Assembly (NCBI RefSeq): GCF_030272615.1
Contig: NC_081407.1
Coordinates: 142,728,897-142,792,896 of the forward strand
Length of the DNA: 64,000 nt
Direction: 5' to 3'
Source of the DNA: Cryptomeria japonica
Lineage: Eukaryota; Streptophyta; Pinopsida; Cupressales; Cupressaceae
In this document: in pieces, positions 25,258 to 36,197 of the stretch
Layout of the letters: each line of letters opens with the position of its first letter
Numbering within the stretch: the first letter of the stretch is position 1
The notes under the pieces: generated by a model
What the model was told of the DNA's origin: nothing
Database searches by the model: none
The model's input: the letters and a program-made list of their open reading frames with translations, nothing else
Translations under genes and position numbers: made by a program

Positions 25258-28200
25258 TCAACCTTGTAACTGGGTAGTTACAATTTGAAATAGATCCGCC
25301 AAAATCAAGTTTATATTCTCCATAAACTTTTTACTATCTCTTATTGTTGTCTCTGTTCTCTTAACTGTACCAGTGAGATGCTGCAAATGCTCTGCTGATG
25401 TTTTTTGTCCCTGTATTAGTGCCTCATATATTTCCTTCTGCAGTGATGCTAGATAGTCCAATCTTGGACTCAGTTTTAATCTTAGATGCTTTTCCTTATT
25501 CACTATTCTCTCCTTTTCTCTTTCCAATTTAAGTAAATCTTCCTAAAAAATTGTTATCTTCTCCTCAAAAACTGATAGTGTATCAGGTGAGTTAACAAAA
25601 TTATCTGCAAGTTTATTGATTTCATCCTGTACCTTGCTCATCTTTTTATCTATATCTACAGTCAAAAAGTTTGTCTTATAGGTGTCTTTGTACAGAGTTT
25701 TGTACTCTTTCAATAAATTACACAATTCCGGTAGAAGTGTGTCAAAATCTCTGTTACACTTCTTTATTTGCTCATCAAAGAATTTCTTCTTTTCAATTTC
25801 TACTTTATCCTTCAATGTCTCTTCCTTTATTTTCTCAATGTTTTCTGTGATATATTTACACAAGGTATCAAGTTGTCCTAAAGAATCTTTATTGTCTATA
25901 TTACAATTAGAAGCAATTACCTTCAAAATTGGTATGGTATCATCTATTGCCTTATAAGCTCGTGTGCTGCAATTTGTTATCTTTTTAATTCAATCTAATA
26001 GTACCTCAGTCACATTAGCTGATTTGTAGCCTAATGATGAACCTAGATTCTGAGTACCATCAGTGGAAGTAACCAAGCTTGTATTGACCTCTGGTAGGTC
26101 TGTTTGTGTCTGTATTTCCTTAAGAAATGGTTTTCCTACTTCTCCAGTTGTCAGTGGCACTATTTCCTTCTGTTCCTGTTCTCGTTGTTGTTCCTGTTCC
26201 GGAGCCTTTTGCTCTGTTTTTTTCTTTGTTTGTTGCATTGTCTCAATCTAAGTCCGAGTCTCTACCTTATGCTCTTTGTTATTTGTCGCTTTCTCATGTG
26301 TGTTATCAGTTTGCTCAGCTATTGGAGGCTCACTAGCCATTTTAGTCTTATCAATTGTATCTTTGTCTACCACAATGTTGATCTTTTGAGTATCAACATC
26401 CACGATATACAAGACTTCAGGATTAGGATTACCATCTTCTACATCCATACTTTCAGTTGCCGGTTGATCTTCTATAGCTATTGTTTTTACCGGTGGAGTA
26501 ATCAAAGGAGGTGGGGGTAAGTTGTCTTTAACCTTGATACTAGGTGATCCACCAACTTTACCTTTACCCTTGTCTCTTTCTTTCTGATATACCTTTATAG
26601 GTTTGGGGTTCCTGTATTCTTCTTGTTTTTCTTTTTCAACTAGGAATATATCCCATCCATTTTCTGTCTCCTCGGTCACCTCATTAACTCTTCTAACCAT
26701 TAAAGCAATGTGTCGGTGTGCAGTACAAAATACTGACCGGTTAGCTTAAGCAATTAAGTCATCAATTTCTTTGGGTGAATTTACCAGATATACAGCAAGT
26801 AGCTTCTCTATCTTTATTTTCTTGTCTAGTTATATTACTGCTTGTCTTCTTACTTCCAGTCTCTTAAATAGTTCATCAGGAATTTCATTTACTACTTCCA
26901 TCAAAAATTTGTTATACATATCCATATGTAATATAACACTATTTTCTACTTGTTCTTTTTCATCAGTTGTCAGAGTGTCATATATTTTCTCTATATTCTT
27001 CAATTTGCCTTCCTCTGTAATTTTATTCAATAGTATATCAAGAGGGGCCAAGTCCTTCTTTGTTCTCTTCTTTTTGGGTGTCAGTTTCTTCTTCTTTGGT
27101 GTAGCCTTTCTTACCGAAGATCTTACTGCTTGTTTTTTTTGTCTTGTCCTCCTAGGTGAGGGTTTGGTTGCCGGTGAGGGATCTCTTTTCCTTACAACTC
27201 TTTTGAAAGTTGTAGGCATGTCACTCTCCGAAGAAGTACCTACCGGTGATAGGTGAGTTTCAGGTTGTGGAGCTGCTAACTCATCCTCTGTTATACCAGT
27301 TTGTTTTAACACATCTTCTTTAATGGCCTTTGCTTGTCTAGAGCCTTTTCTTACAACTGCCTCAACCTTTTTCACTGTTTTCTTTGATTGTATTTGGCTT
27401 TCAATAGTTTCTACACTACCAAATATTTCTTCTTTAGGTTCTCTAGGAGCTTCCAAAAGTGCTTTAGCATGTGTTTCAATTATATGATCATCTGTTTCAT
27501 AGCCCATCTCTGCTACCCAAATTGTCTTGGGGATGACTGCTTCCATCCAGATCTCATCCTTCTTGATTACAAAGCATATTTCATTTTCATATTTGTCAAC
27601 AATCTTTTGTGATAACCTGATTCTTTTCTTCATTTTGATGTTTAGTGCTTGAAAGAAATCATGGATATTGTTTTCCTTGTCTTCTCCCATATTATTGAAT
27701 AGTTTTGTTAACTATTTACCTACCGGTATATCATATCCAAGTTCTTTGTAGCCTATACCGGGAACTTGTTTGGTTATATGTAGCATCAGACATACTAGCA
27801 GATTTCCAAACCTAAAAGTTCTTTTCTTGTCCTTCTTAATCTTGCCTAAGTTGTCAATTAATTCATCCTTTAACCACTCACATACATTAATCTTTGCATT
27901 ATATTAATGTCTATTACATCATTTACTCTTAAGTACCTTTTATCGGATGTGGCACCAGTTAGGTTTGTAACTAGGTCATTGGATACCTTCTTAGTTTTGT
28001 CTGGTCTTTTATCGGTGGTCGGTAACCCTGTGATAGCTTTCACAGCTTCCTTAGTGATTTTGTGGATTACATCTAGCTAGAAAAATTCACCATGTACCCT
28101 GCTTAAGACTATCCTAATCACATCCTTGGGGAATTCAGGAATGCTAAGGATCTCAGTAAATCATAGGGTTTCAATGATCTTGTGTTCATCTTTTACATTG

Positions 28201-28449
28201 TCGGATTCATCACATACAGTTTTAAACATGGTTTTAATCTCTTCATCTCCTAGTTCCTCAATGTTGCAGTGAATGTAAATTCTGGGGTCTTTAGCATAAA
28301 CAACTCCCTTAGGAATTTGAGAAAAAAGCACCTAAGGTATCATCTTTCTTTGCTACCTCGAGAACTAATTGAAATACGGGCCTAGGTCTTTTTATAACTT
28401 CGACAATAGTAGGGTTTTCTATATATTCAATTGCAGAGGTGGATGCCAT
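25258..28449 (-). pseudogene. Nau-1 ORF2: large protein of unknown function, decayed
   Basis: Starts at ATG 28449 (MASTSAIEYIENP) and ends at the stop at 25258, about 1,060 codons. From 27690 to 25258 one frame is kept through five open blocks separated only by point stops. The first 550 bases also carry two frame changes (near 28330 and 27900) and a few stops. The N-terminal part includes YIHCNIEELGDEEIK, HKITKEAVKAITGLP and TFRFGNLLVCLM, each with a counterpart in Nau-2 ORF2. A very basic stretch follows at about 27180-27050 (PSPRRTRQKK, KKKKLTPKKKRTKKD), then acidic/Pro/Gln-rich sequence and a helical C-terminus. No protease, RT, integrase or RNase H motif. Function unknown; the basic region suggests nucleic-acid binding or nuclear entry. 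Confidence 0.75.
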
Positions 28450-28913
28450 GATAAAATACCTTTTACTGCCTTTAGGATGGATGATTGCTTGGAGTGTTCT
28501 TGCCTCTTAGCTCAGAATCTTCACGCTCTTCATAAATTTGAAATCTCGGTGAAATGAAATGGAGCCAAAACCTCGAATTTATAGTATCTTTTCACCATCT
28601 ACCACATTAAATGCATGTCGGTTAAGTATTCACTTAACATTGTCTGTCGGTAATAAGTAATTTCCAACTTCTTATCTCTAACCAAGGGAATAATAGCACG
28701 TGTCATTAGATTGCCAAACCCTCAAAGAAACTTTCTTCAATTAGATGAAGAACTTCCTGCTGGTGGAGCACTTCTCTATCCTGTCGGTGAAGCATCACTC
28801 TGTCCTATTGGTGTAGTATTGACTGGTTCTACCGGTAGAGGGGTATTCCCAATATTTAGATCAGCTTTTTTAATCCATTGTTTTGAGAATTCTTGCTTAA
28901 CCTCTTCAACTTT

Positions 28914-29855
28914 TTATTTACCTTTCAAGTTAGAACTTTTGTTATCTACCGGTGATCCTTTACTTCTACAGAATTTAGCAATATGCCCAATCTTATTACA
29001 TGCATAACAAGTTACATTATTCTTCTGAATAGCTTTCCCATAACTTATGCCGGTTTGTGTTCTGCACTGATTAGATAAATGTCCAAATCTTCCACAAACA
29101 TAACATCTTACATTCATTCTGCAATTTTCAGAGTTGTGACCAACTTTGTTGCATTTTGAACATTGACTGGTGGGTGTGTTGATATTCTGATAATTTCTAG
29201 ATCTACATTCATTTGCTCTATGACCATACTTATTATAGTTAAAGCATTTGCTGTGATCCTGAGTATTTGTAGTACTGGAGCTTTCACCAACTTCAAAGCC
29301 AATTCCAGAAGTGTCACCTTTAGGTTTTTTATTCTTCAGTAAGGTGCCAAGTTCCTCTGAGATTTTCTTGAATTTTTCTTTATGTTGATTTACAGTTTCT
29401 AGTTCTCTTTCTAGGACCTCTTTCTGTCTCATCAGTTCATTGGAGTCATTCTGAGTGTGCATCAGATTTGTCTTCAACATGTCATTTGCATAGCTAAGTC
29501 TTGTGTTTTCATTTGCTGCATCACTTAGTCTTCTAGTCAATTCTTCTTCATTCTTCTTCCTATCCTCAATCTCTTTACAAAATCTCATAGTCATATCCTG
29601 CATCTCATTCTTTGTTGTCATGTTCTCTTGTTTCAGCTTGCTTATCTGATCATTAAGTGATACCTTTTCATCATTCCCATTTTGCAATTTTTTAGAAAGT
29701 TCTCTTTTCTTATTTCTTGCAACAGTAAGATTTTCTTGAAGTGTCTGAATGATATCCCGAGCTACCCTTAAATCATCTTCTAGTTTGATATTTTTCAATT
29801 TCTGTACATCATAGCCTGAAAGAGCTCCTTCAAGTTGCTTCATCAGATTTTCCAT
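28914..29855 (-). CDS. Nau-1 ORF1: coiled-coil, zinc-knuckle Gag-like protein
   Basis: 313 codons from ATG 29855 (MENLMKQLEGALSGYDVQ) to TAA at 28914, uninterrupted. I chose this ATG because it is the first after the primer site. The frame happens to stay open upstream through the primer site into the LTR, which I regard as accidental. Residues ~20-180 are heptad-like and charged (coiled coil). Four CCHC knuckles follow: CFNYNKYGHRANEC (204-217, second Cys replaced by Tyr), CSKCNKVGHNSENC (232-245), CYVCGRFGHLSNQC (251-264) and CYACNKIGHIAKFC (283-296). The architecture suggests a self-assembling RNA-binding Gag substitute; I see no classical copia Gag capsid domain. The downstream gap to ORF2 is about 460 bases. 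Confidence 0.8.
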   Translation of the reverse strand: MENLMKQLEGALSGYDVQKLKNIKLEDDLRVARDIIQTLQENLTVARNKKRELSKKLQNGNDEKVSLNDQISKLKQENMTTKNEMQDMTMRFCKEIEDRKKNEEELTRRLSDAANENTRLSYANDMLKTNLMHTQNDSNELMRQKEVLERELETVNQHKEKFKKISEELGTLLKNKKPKGDTSGIGFEVGESSSTTNTQDHSKCFNYNKYGHRANECRSRNYQNINTPTSQCSKCNKVGHNSENCRMNVRCYVCGRFGHLSNQCRTQTGISYGKAIQKNNVTCYACNKIGHIAKFCRSKGSPVDNKSSNLKGK

Positions 29856-29912
29856 CTTTACTGGTGTCAAGATCTTCCTCAAGTTGTTAGGCTTCTGAAA
29901 ATAGAGGAACAA

Positions 29913-29924
29913 GCTCTGATACCA
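29913..29924 (-). promoter_or_regulatory. Nau-1 primer binding site (initiator Met tRNA type)
   Basis: The minus strand reads TGGTATCAGAGC two bases after the 5' LTR end. This is the classic plant copia primer site complementary to the 3' end of initiator methionine tRNA. Confidence 0.92.
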
Positions 29925-29926
29925 AT

Positions 29927-30672
29927 TGTTAGGATTCCCACAGATACTGAGAGGGGGGGGTGAATCAATATCTAACTGGTATACAAACTTTCTTAACTTA
30001 AAACATGTAGAACATATTATAACAATGTACCAGTATGCAAGAAATAATGCAATAAAAAGAATTAAGAACATCCACATGAAAAGCACACCATAACACAAGG
30101 ATTTAACGAGGAAACCTAGTTTGGGAAAAACCTCGGTGGGATTTGTGACCCACAATATTCACTCACTGACCAATAGGAGAATATTACTTACGATAGGGGC
30201 CTGCACATGTAGGAAGGCCAACTGCCTAGAGCTCACTGCTCAAATAGCAAGTCTCACTGACTTACAATGTGGATTAAACAAATCCAATATCTTGTACTGG
30301 TTTACAATAGCATCTATAATGCTTGATCCAGTACCGGTTGCTGCTTTGCTTCTTACATAAACCCTTCAACCTATATTTCGCATAATAAGTCTGCCTTAAT
30401 ATTTCACATACATCATTTTCTTCACTTACTTCCTTACTTACAAAATGTCTATAATGATCTCTTTTATATATAAGAGTCATTTTACAACATGCCAAGTCAG
30501 CTTACAAAGTTTTCCAATAATAAACAAAATATAATATGACAAAATCCTGTCGGCCTCTATGGCGGTATACTTCCTTTCTTTGTGTCGGTGCCGGTGTAGA
30601 GTGTGATCTGCTGATACCGGTGCACTAACTTGTTGGTGTAATGCCTTGCTGGTATAATGCCTTGCCAGTGCC
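29927..30672 (-). repeat. Nau-1 5' LTR, inner part (split by Gag-1)
   Basis: Aligns with 24239-24984 of the other LTR and is interrupted at 30672 by Gag-1. The last five bases, GTGCC (30668-30672), are the Gag-1 target duplication. The remaining 78 bases of the LTR are at 38453-38530. Confidence 0.93.
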
Positions 30673-31050
30673 TGTAAAGCGGAAAATCGCGATCGAACCC
30701 TAGTTGCTCTCCCCTCTTCCAACTCCAAGGAGAGAGAAGGGAGGTTCACTCTAGGGTTGATGGTTTTCACTTAGGGGAGAGACTTTACATTCAAAAGAGG
30801 GGTTGAAACCCACAAGATCCAATCTCACACAATGCAAGATTGGATGCTAAAATGAGTTTCAAGGGTTATGACAGCAAGACTACCCTCTTTTGTAAAGAAT
30901 GTGCATAGAAGAATTAAGCTAGGAATGCATAGAAAGTGAGAAAGATTTGCTCATAAACTGAGATAGGAATACAGTATGAAGCTGCGGACCTGGAATTAGT
31001 AGTAAAATGTCGATACGGCACTGTCCTATAAATTTGAGTGAAAGTTGTCG

Positions 31051-31078
31051 GGACGATGGCGCCCGAGCGCCACGGTCC
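31051..31078. repeat. Gag-1 hairpin module, copy 1 (3' LTR)
   Basis: GGACGATGGCGC then CCGA then GCGCCACGGTCC: 12-base arms that pair apart from two positions. Same locus as copy 6 in the other LTR. Confidence 0.75.
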
Positions 31079-31663
31079 TCCGAAAAATCCGCGAAACAAA
31101 GGGGGATCTGTTCGTCTCTGCACAAGGATTCCAGATCTTCAATTTCAGCCGCGTACCTGCAACCTACACATAGAAAAGCGAAGACGATTGGGGGGTTAGG
31201 GATTAGGGGTTTGCCTTTAGGTCAAACCCCGGTTTTGGAATTAACCAAGAAATGAGCAATGCTGTAAATGTAAATGTCTGTAATGTAAAACAAGTACTAA
31301 TACCTTGTTGTAAGGATGTTTGTATCCTTATGTGCGAAGGTATAGATGTTGTATGTTGTATGTTGTAAGTGATCTCCTCTTCAATGGTTGAATCCTTGTC
31401 TTGAATGCAACACTTAGCCTTGAATGGAGACTTGAAATGATCAATTGCTTGAAGGAATGCTTGAATACTTGAGTATAGTTTCCACGCTTGTACACATATG
31501 ACCTCCTTACCCAAATGGGAGAGGAAAATGTAGTTTATATACTTGTCAATTAGGGCTGATAGACCGATTTTCCCGACCTTAGGCTGACTAGGAAAGATAA
31601 TTTTCCAATTTGCAAACATAAAGACCCGAAGTCCAAAAGAGACCGGGCCCAAAATAGGCCCCA

Positions 31664-31691
31664 GGGACTAGGGCGCTGGACGCCATGGTCC
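31664..31691. repeat. Gag-1 hairpin module, copy 2 (3' LTR only)
   Basis: GGGACTAGGGCG, a short loop, then CGCCATGGTCC. The arms pair imperfectly. Adjacent to copy 3 and absent from the 5' LTR, so it is a local duplication or the 5' LTR has lost it. Confidence 0.65.
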
Positions 31692-31694
31692 TGG

Positions 31695-31723
31695 GGGACC
31701 AGGGCGCTGGGCGCTCTGGTCCC
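31695..31723. repeat. Gag-1 hairpin module, copy 3 (3' LTR)
   Basis: GGGACCAGGGCGC, loop TGG, then GCGCTCTGGTCCC: 13-base arms with one non-Watson-Crick position. Identical to copy 7 in the 5' LTR. Confidence 0.8.
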
Positions 31724-31894
31724 ACCTCCCGGGACAGCAGGGTGCAAAGGAGGTTCAGGCCAGGGTGCAAGAAAATGCAGTTTTCAGTGTCATAATCAGG
31801 TTTCGGGGTCTCCATTCAGGTTGCGTGTTGCGTCGCCATCGTGAAGACCGAAATGCAGTCGAAATTGCAAGTGTCGCAATTTTAGGACGCTACA

Positions 31895-31910
31895 TTTAGC
31901 CCCCACTTTA
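31895..31910 (-). promoter_or_regulatory. Gag-1 polypurine tract
   Basis: The minus strand reads TAAAGTGGGGGCTAAA directly before the 3' LTR start TGTAGCG. It is the expected second-strand primer. Confidence 0.85.
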
Positions 31911-32672
31911 GCGGGAGTATGTATGCTCATACTTTCGGTAAAGTACAAGGTAACAACATTGAAAGACTTTCACCAGGTCAAGGAGGCAAGATACACCAAG
32001 CCCCCAGTGGACTAAGGATCTTACGACTTCGATTGACAAAGTAAAAGGGAAGAACACGAGGGAGAACCATGACTGTCAGTAGTAAGGTTCCCTCACTATG
32101 AGTCATGCAAGAAAGATATCAAAAATTTTCAAGGCAAGGTTAAATTTGCCAAGAAATTTTCAAGTATCTTGAAAAGATATGAACGGGATGTATGCCCCCC
32201 TACGTTAAAGCGATCGCACACGCCTCACTGGGGGTGATTGCTTTAAGGTAGTGATACATATAAGAAAATGAAAAAGGGAAAGGAGCACGTTATCACAAGG
32301 ATTTAGCCCCCAAGTGTGAGATAAACCCAAGGATAATAGACACAAAACACAAAGCACGAGGTGACTTCGCTTTCCTCGGGGTCAGTATGCTGTATGATAA
32401 TTCATGTATATATATCATATGTATGTATGCATTATTGTTCTTCATTCCCCAATCAAGGAAGGTCACCTAGAAGAAGGGAACACATGTGTCTTTTGAGTCA
32501 ACATGAGAGAGACCAAAAGAGATCTCAATGCTTTGCATCGTCCTCAAGTAGACAACACTAAGGACAACAAATAGAAGAATGAGAGTAACGTATAGAGGAA
32601 GTAACACAAGAGAGGAGGAGAGAATATGCTATGCTAATGTAACTAGTCTAGCACGTCATCTACCCCCCGATC
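31911..32672 (-). other. Gag-1 3' untranslated region
   Basis: About 760 bases between the ORF stop and the polypurine tract. Only short incidental frames are open. No pol remnant is visible, so the lack of pol does not look like a recent small deletion. Confidence 0.7.
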
Positions 32673-35600
32673 TTACTGATCAATGTTTCGGGAAGGTAGG
32701 GAACACGCTAGAGGAGGAACATCCAACACAGCAGATGGAGCTATCACAAGATCCAAACAAGGGCTATGTTCATGTTCCAAGCCACGTTGTTCTTGTCTAG
32801 GAGCTAGGATAAGTGCTTTAGAAAATTCGTTAGATAAATGGTTATCAATATCAACAAGTTCATATTCACTATCAGAAGCAAGAGAAGTAGCATTTTCATC
32901 ATGAATAACATTTTCATCTATAGCATCATCAAGATTTATAAAAATAGGGTCTTTAATTCGCACAGGATCAAGACCATCATGCATCTTATGTTTAGGAGAT
33001 TTTGTAGAAAATGGAATAATGCTTGTTGAAGGTGTTTTTGGAGATTGCAAAGTTTGAGAAGCAGCTGCTTGAGCTCTAAGACGACGCTTTCGTCGACGTT
33101 CGCATGCAGAACGATTTCGTCTAGTCTTAGTAGGAAGTGAAGAAGATTGAGGAGGAGGAATGTTCTCATCCCTATCACTTGGGTGTTTAGGTTGTGGTCT
33201 CTTAGGTTGAATAATAGGAGAAGAAGAAGGTCTCTTCTCTCTATAAAAAGAAGGAGGAGGAACTGCTCCATATAAGGGAGGAATATTTGGTTTAGGAAGG
33301 AGACCAAGTCCATCATGACGAGGAGGTATAGGTCTACTTTTAGGAAGTTTATTAATCATAGGCATAGTCACATCCATAGGGATGGGTTGGGAATCTTCTT
33401 GAGGAAAGACATTAGTTTTATCTTTCAAAGGAAGGACTTCCTTCTCAAGAATGATAGGAATGTCAAGTTTGGGTGTTCTAGGTTCACTTAGAGATAGGAT
33501 CATATCTGTTTTCCACTTTTGGTAAGATTTGAAAAGATGATCACTTCGCGGAGGAAGAGATTGGAATTGTTTAGGCCAAAAGTAATCAATAGGAACGCTA
33601 GAAGTTCTTTCAGCTGGTTTAAAGAGACTATGATTGACAGTAACAACTTCACCATTATGGGGAAATTTCAAACACTTATGAATAGGAGAAGCAATAGCTT
33701 TCATGGAAGATAGCCAAGGATAGCCAAGCTTCACACGAAATTGTTCGGAAGATGGAATAATAGCAAAGTTCACATCAAGGGATTTGTTATGGACCTCAAT
33801 AGGCAATGTAATAGAACCAATTGCAGGAGAAGAAAATACATCAAATAGTTTCACAATCACATCTGTTTTGTTATATATCACTTGATTCAATTGCAAAGTA
33901 AAAAGAAATTCTTCAGTAATAACATTAACCATGCACGAAGGATCAATAAGCACTCCACGACAAGGTGTATTCTTGATTTTTGCAACTATGTATAAAGGAC
34001 CATCAGGTGCCCTAATGGTTTCACTAGAATCAAATGTGATGGAAGGTTCTTTAGGGTTTTCTTGCTGCTCTACAAAGTTAATCACATTTGGAGTCATAGA
34101 CACAAGGCCATCAGATGAAAGAGAGGAATCATTAGTCTCAATCGCATTAGAGGTATGAGAAGGTAATGGATCAGTGAAAATCTGAAGATTTTGATTAGGA
34201 GGAGCTACAGATGTATTGCCTTTATCATTCACTCCAGAAACAGAGATAGTATTATTATCAATCAAATCTTGAATTTTACCCTTTAAATAAAAACATTTTT
34301 CAGTATCATGCCCAGGCTGACGATGAAATTGACAAAAAGCTTTGTTATCAAAATAAGGTGAAGTAATCTTTGCAGGATCAATTTGCCTTATAGGAGGAAG
34401 AGTAAGCACATTTTGTTCTAATAACTTATTCATAATACTATGCAATGATTCATTCAAAGGAGTATACTTTCTTTCTTTCTTGAAAAATTTAGAAATAGGA
34501 GGCACACCTGATGCTGCATTCACATTGTTGTTGTTGATGATGTTTTCATTGAATTTGATGGAATCTCTGTTCGGTTTAAACTTCCCAAATGGTTGTTGAC
34601 TGCTATCACCCTTATCACTTGGAGCCATAGGATGTGATTGTTCCATTTGACTCACAGTCAGTTGATAACTGTGAAGAGTTGCACACAACTGTTGGAAAGA
34701 AGTAAACTCAGAAAACAGAAGCTTGTCTCGAATATCTTTTTGTAAATTAGAAATAAAGATTCTTTGAATATCATTGTCAGGAACTGGAAAAGAAATTTGA
34801 GCATACAAATGCTTATATCTACCAATGAAATCAGTCACTTTTTCTTTAACACCTTGTTTACAATGCATTAAATCAATCAAAGTAACCTTAGGACTTATAT
34901 TGTTTTGAAATTGTTGAATGAAAGCATTTGCAAGTTGTTCGAAAGAAGTAATAGAATAAGAAGGCAACGAGCAATACCATTGTAGGGCTTTGTCTCTTAA
35001 TGTTCTAGTGAACAGTTTTGCAAGCAACCTTTGGTCATAAGAAAAATCAGTACATATTGTTTGAAAAGTCTTAACATATGTTAGAGGATCACCTTTACCA
35101 TTATAAAGCTCCAAATGTGGAATTTCAACATGTTTAGGGGGAATAGCTCGAACAATGTCAAGAGAAAGTGGGCTCGCAACATCAAATGTGGGCACACTAA
35201 ACTTAGATTGATTCATAGAAGCAATTTGTTGCTGTAAAGAAGAGACAGTTTGTGCAAGATTGTTAATGGTCGCTTCAGTCGAAGAGTTCATATTAGATGT
35301 GTTAGATTGAGATGGAGGTGTTATGTTATTGAAAGAAGGTAAAGAGTAAGGTGGTGGGACCCTATGATAATTAGTCATAGGAGATGATTGGACAGGAGGA
35401 ACACTACAAGGAGGAATGGAATGATTGAATGAATTGCCACCTTGCGTCATGTTCATTTGTGGAGATATAATAGGGACACTCATTGAAGGAGTGAATGAAG
35501 AAATCGGATTGAATGAAGGAAGAGGGTTAATTGAAAAGGAAGGATTGCCCCCCTGACTGGTGATCACAGGAGGAATGTCTTGTGTAGAAGTAGCCATTAT

Positions 35601-35981
35601 GTTTGATGTAAAGGTAGGTATGCTAGCAATAGAAGTCATCAAAGGAATAGAATGATTGACTTGAGTAGGAGGTTGTGTATAACCCAAATTTTCTGCACAA
35701 CTCTTCATAGGCATCACATTCGAATCCACAATGTGTGCAATACCACGCAAAATATCAATTCCATTCTTATCACTTTGAAGCATACGTTTTAGACCCTCAA
35801 TTAAAGGAAGAGCTTGACTATCGGGGTATTCTTGAGACATCCATTGTCGAAAATCGTCAAATTGGTTATCCAATTTCGAAATTTGTTCTTCAGAAACCTC
35901 ATGGAGAGCTTCTTCATCATTAGGAGGACTAGAGGAATTACCCATGTCCTCGTTAAAAAGGCTATTCAAATTAGGTTCCAT
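32673..35981 (-). CDS. gag: Gag-1 Gag plus protease-like protein, 1,102 aa, intact
   Basis: One uninterrupted frame from ATG 35981 (MEPNLNSLFNEDMG) to the stop at 32673. Residues 1-280 are a Pro/Ser/Asn-rich N-terminus with a short coiled coil near 235-258. Residues ~285-445 are a Tat-type Gag capsid region (HLELYNGKGDPLTYVKTF, DKALQWYCSLP). A CHHC knuckle CQFHRQPGHDTEKC lies at 550-563, followed by KGKIQDLID. Residues ~675-785 match the retropepsin fold of Tat-1 (VLID, LGYPWLSSMKAIAS, CLKFPHNG), but the active-site triplet after Asp680 reads D-P-S, so proteolysis is doubtful. Residues 860-950 are proline-rich and 951-970 very basic (TRRNRSACERRRKRRLR). It probably forms particles and packages RNA. 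Tat-1 has the same domain order. Confidence 0.93.
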   Translation of the reverse strand: MEPNLNSLFNEDMGNSSSPPNDEEALHEVSEEQISKLDNQFDDFRQWMSQEYPDSQALPLIEGLKRMLQSDKNGIDILRGIAHIVDSNVMPMKSCAENLGYTQPPTQVNHSIPLMTSIASIPTFTSNIMATSTQDIPPVITSQGGNPSFSINPLPSFNPISSFTPSMSVPIISPQMNMTQGGNSFNHSIPPCSVPPVQSSPMTNYHRVPPPYSLPSFNNITPPSQSNTSNMNSSTEATINNLAQTVSSLQQQIASMNQSKFSVPTFDVASPLSLDIVRAIPPKHVEIPHLELYNGKGDPLTYVKTFQTICTDFSYDQRLLAKLFTRTLRDKALQWYCSLPSYSITSFEQLANAFIQQFQNNISPKVTLIDLMHCKQGVKEKVTDFIGRYKHLYAQISFPVPDNDIQRIFISNLQKDIRDKLLFSEFTSFQQLCATLHSYQLTVSQMEQSHPMAPSDKGDSSQQPFGKFKPNRDSIKFNENIINNNNVNAASGVPPISKFFKKERKYTPLNESLHSIMNKLLEQNVLTLPPIRQIDPAKITSPYFDNKAFCQFHRQPGHDTEKCFYLKGKIQDLIDNNTISVSGVNDKGNTSVAPPNQNLQIFTDPLPSHTSNAIETNDSSLSSDGLVSMTPNVINFVEQQENPKEPSITFDSSETIRAPDGPLYIVAKIKNTPCRGVLIDPSCMVNVITEEFLFTLQLNQVIYNKTDVIVKLFDVFSSPAIGSITLPIEVHNKSLDVNFAIIPSSEQFRVKLGYPWLSSMKAIASPIHKCLKFPHNGEVVTVNHSLFKPAERTSSVPIDYFWPKQFQSLPPRSDHLFKSYQKWKTDMILSLSEPRTPKLDIPIILEKEVLPLKDKTNVFPQEDSQPIPMDVTMPMINKLPKSRPIPPRHDGLGLLPKPNIPPLYGAVPPPSFYREKRPSSSPIIQPKRPQPKHPSDRDENIPPPQSSSLPTKTRRNRSACERRRKRRLRAQAAASQTLQSPKTPSTSIIPFSTKSPKHKMHDGLDPVRIKDPIFINLDDAIDENVIHDENATSLASDSEYELVDIDNHLSNEFSKALILAPRQEQRGLEHEHSPCLDLVIAPSAVLDVPPLACSLPSRNIDQ

Positions 35982-36197
35982 CTCCTCGGTAATTAAACGT
36001 CAGAAAGACTTAATTCTACGGCTTCGTCTAACGGGAATAGTGTAAGTAGGGCTTATTGTTGTAAAACTCATGCACTAGAGAGGGAGAGAAAATTTTGATT
36101 TTAGAGGTAACAATTTTCAGTAAAATCAGCCAATCTTCTGGATTTAAGCTGTTAAATGCAATCACGACAATCTCCCGAAATTTCAGAAAAAATGTCA

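Larger units (their letters stand above)
30673..31894 (-). repeat. Gag-1 3' LTR
   Basis: A 1,222-bp LTR; the minus strand starts TGTAGCGTCC and ends CGCTTTACA. It differs from the 5' LTR by about 19 mainly transitional changes in the outer ~560 bases and fewer after that. It carries an extra hairpin copy (31664-31691) next to the one shared with the other LTR, and lacks an 8-base unit present near 38040-38050. Small ORFs on both strands are not genes. Confidence 0.95.

Noticed and set aside
26063-27256. Plus-strand frames opposite Nau-1 ORF2 (up to 161 codons)
   Set aside because: They are shadows of the ORF2 frame: hydrophobic Phe/Leu/Ser-rich translations produced by antisense reading of Lys/Glu-rich coding sequence.
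28914-30155. Reading Nau-1 ORF1 as a 413-codon protein with an N-terminal hydrophobic segment
   Set aside because: The first 100 codons cross the primer site and lie inside the LTR. The same hydrophobic stretch appears in the other LTR without ORF1, so it is LTR sequence that happens to be open. The ATG at 29855 is the sensible start.
31203-31815. Overlapping minus-strand frames in the Gag-1 LTR (and the same in 37779-38368)
   Set aside because: Present in both LTRs, in several overlapping frames with no domain. The region is U3 with hairpins and not coding.
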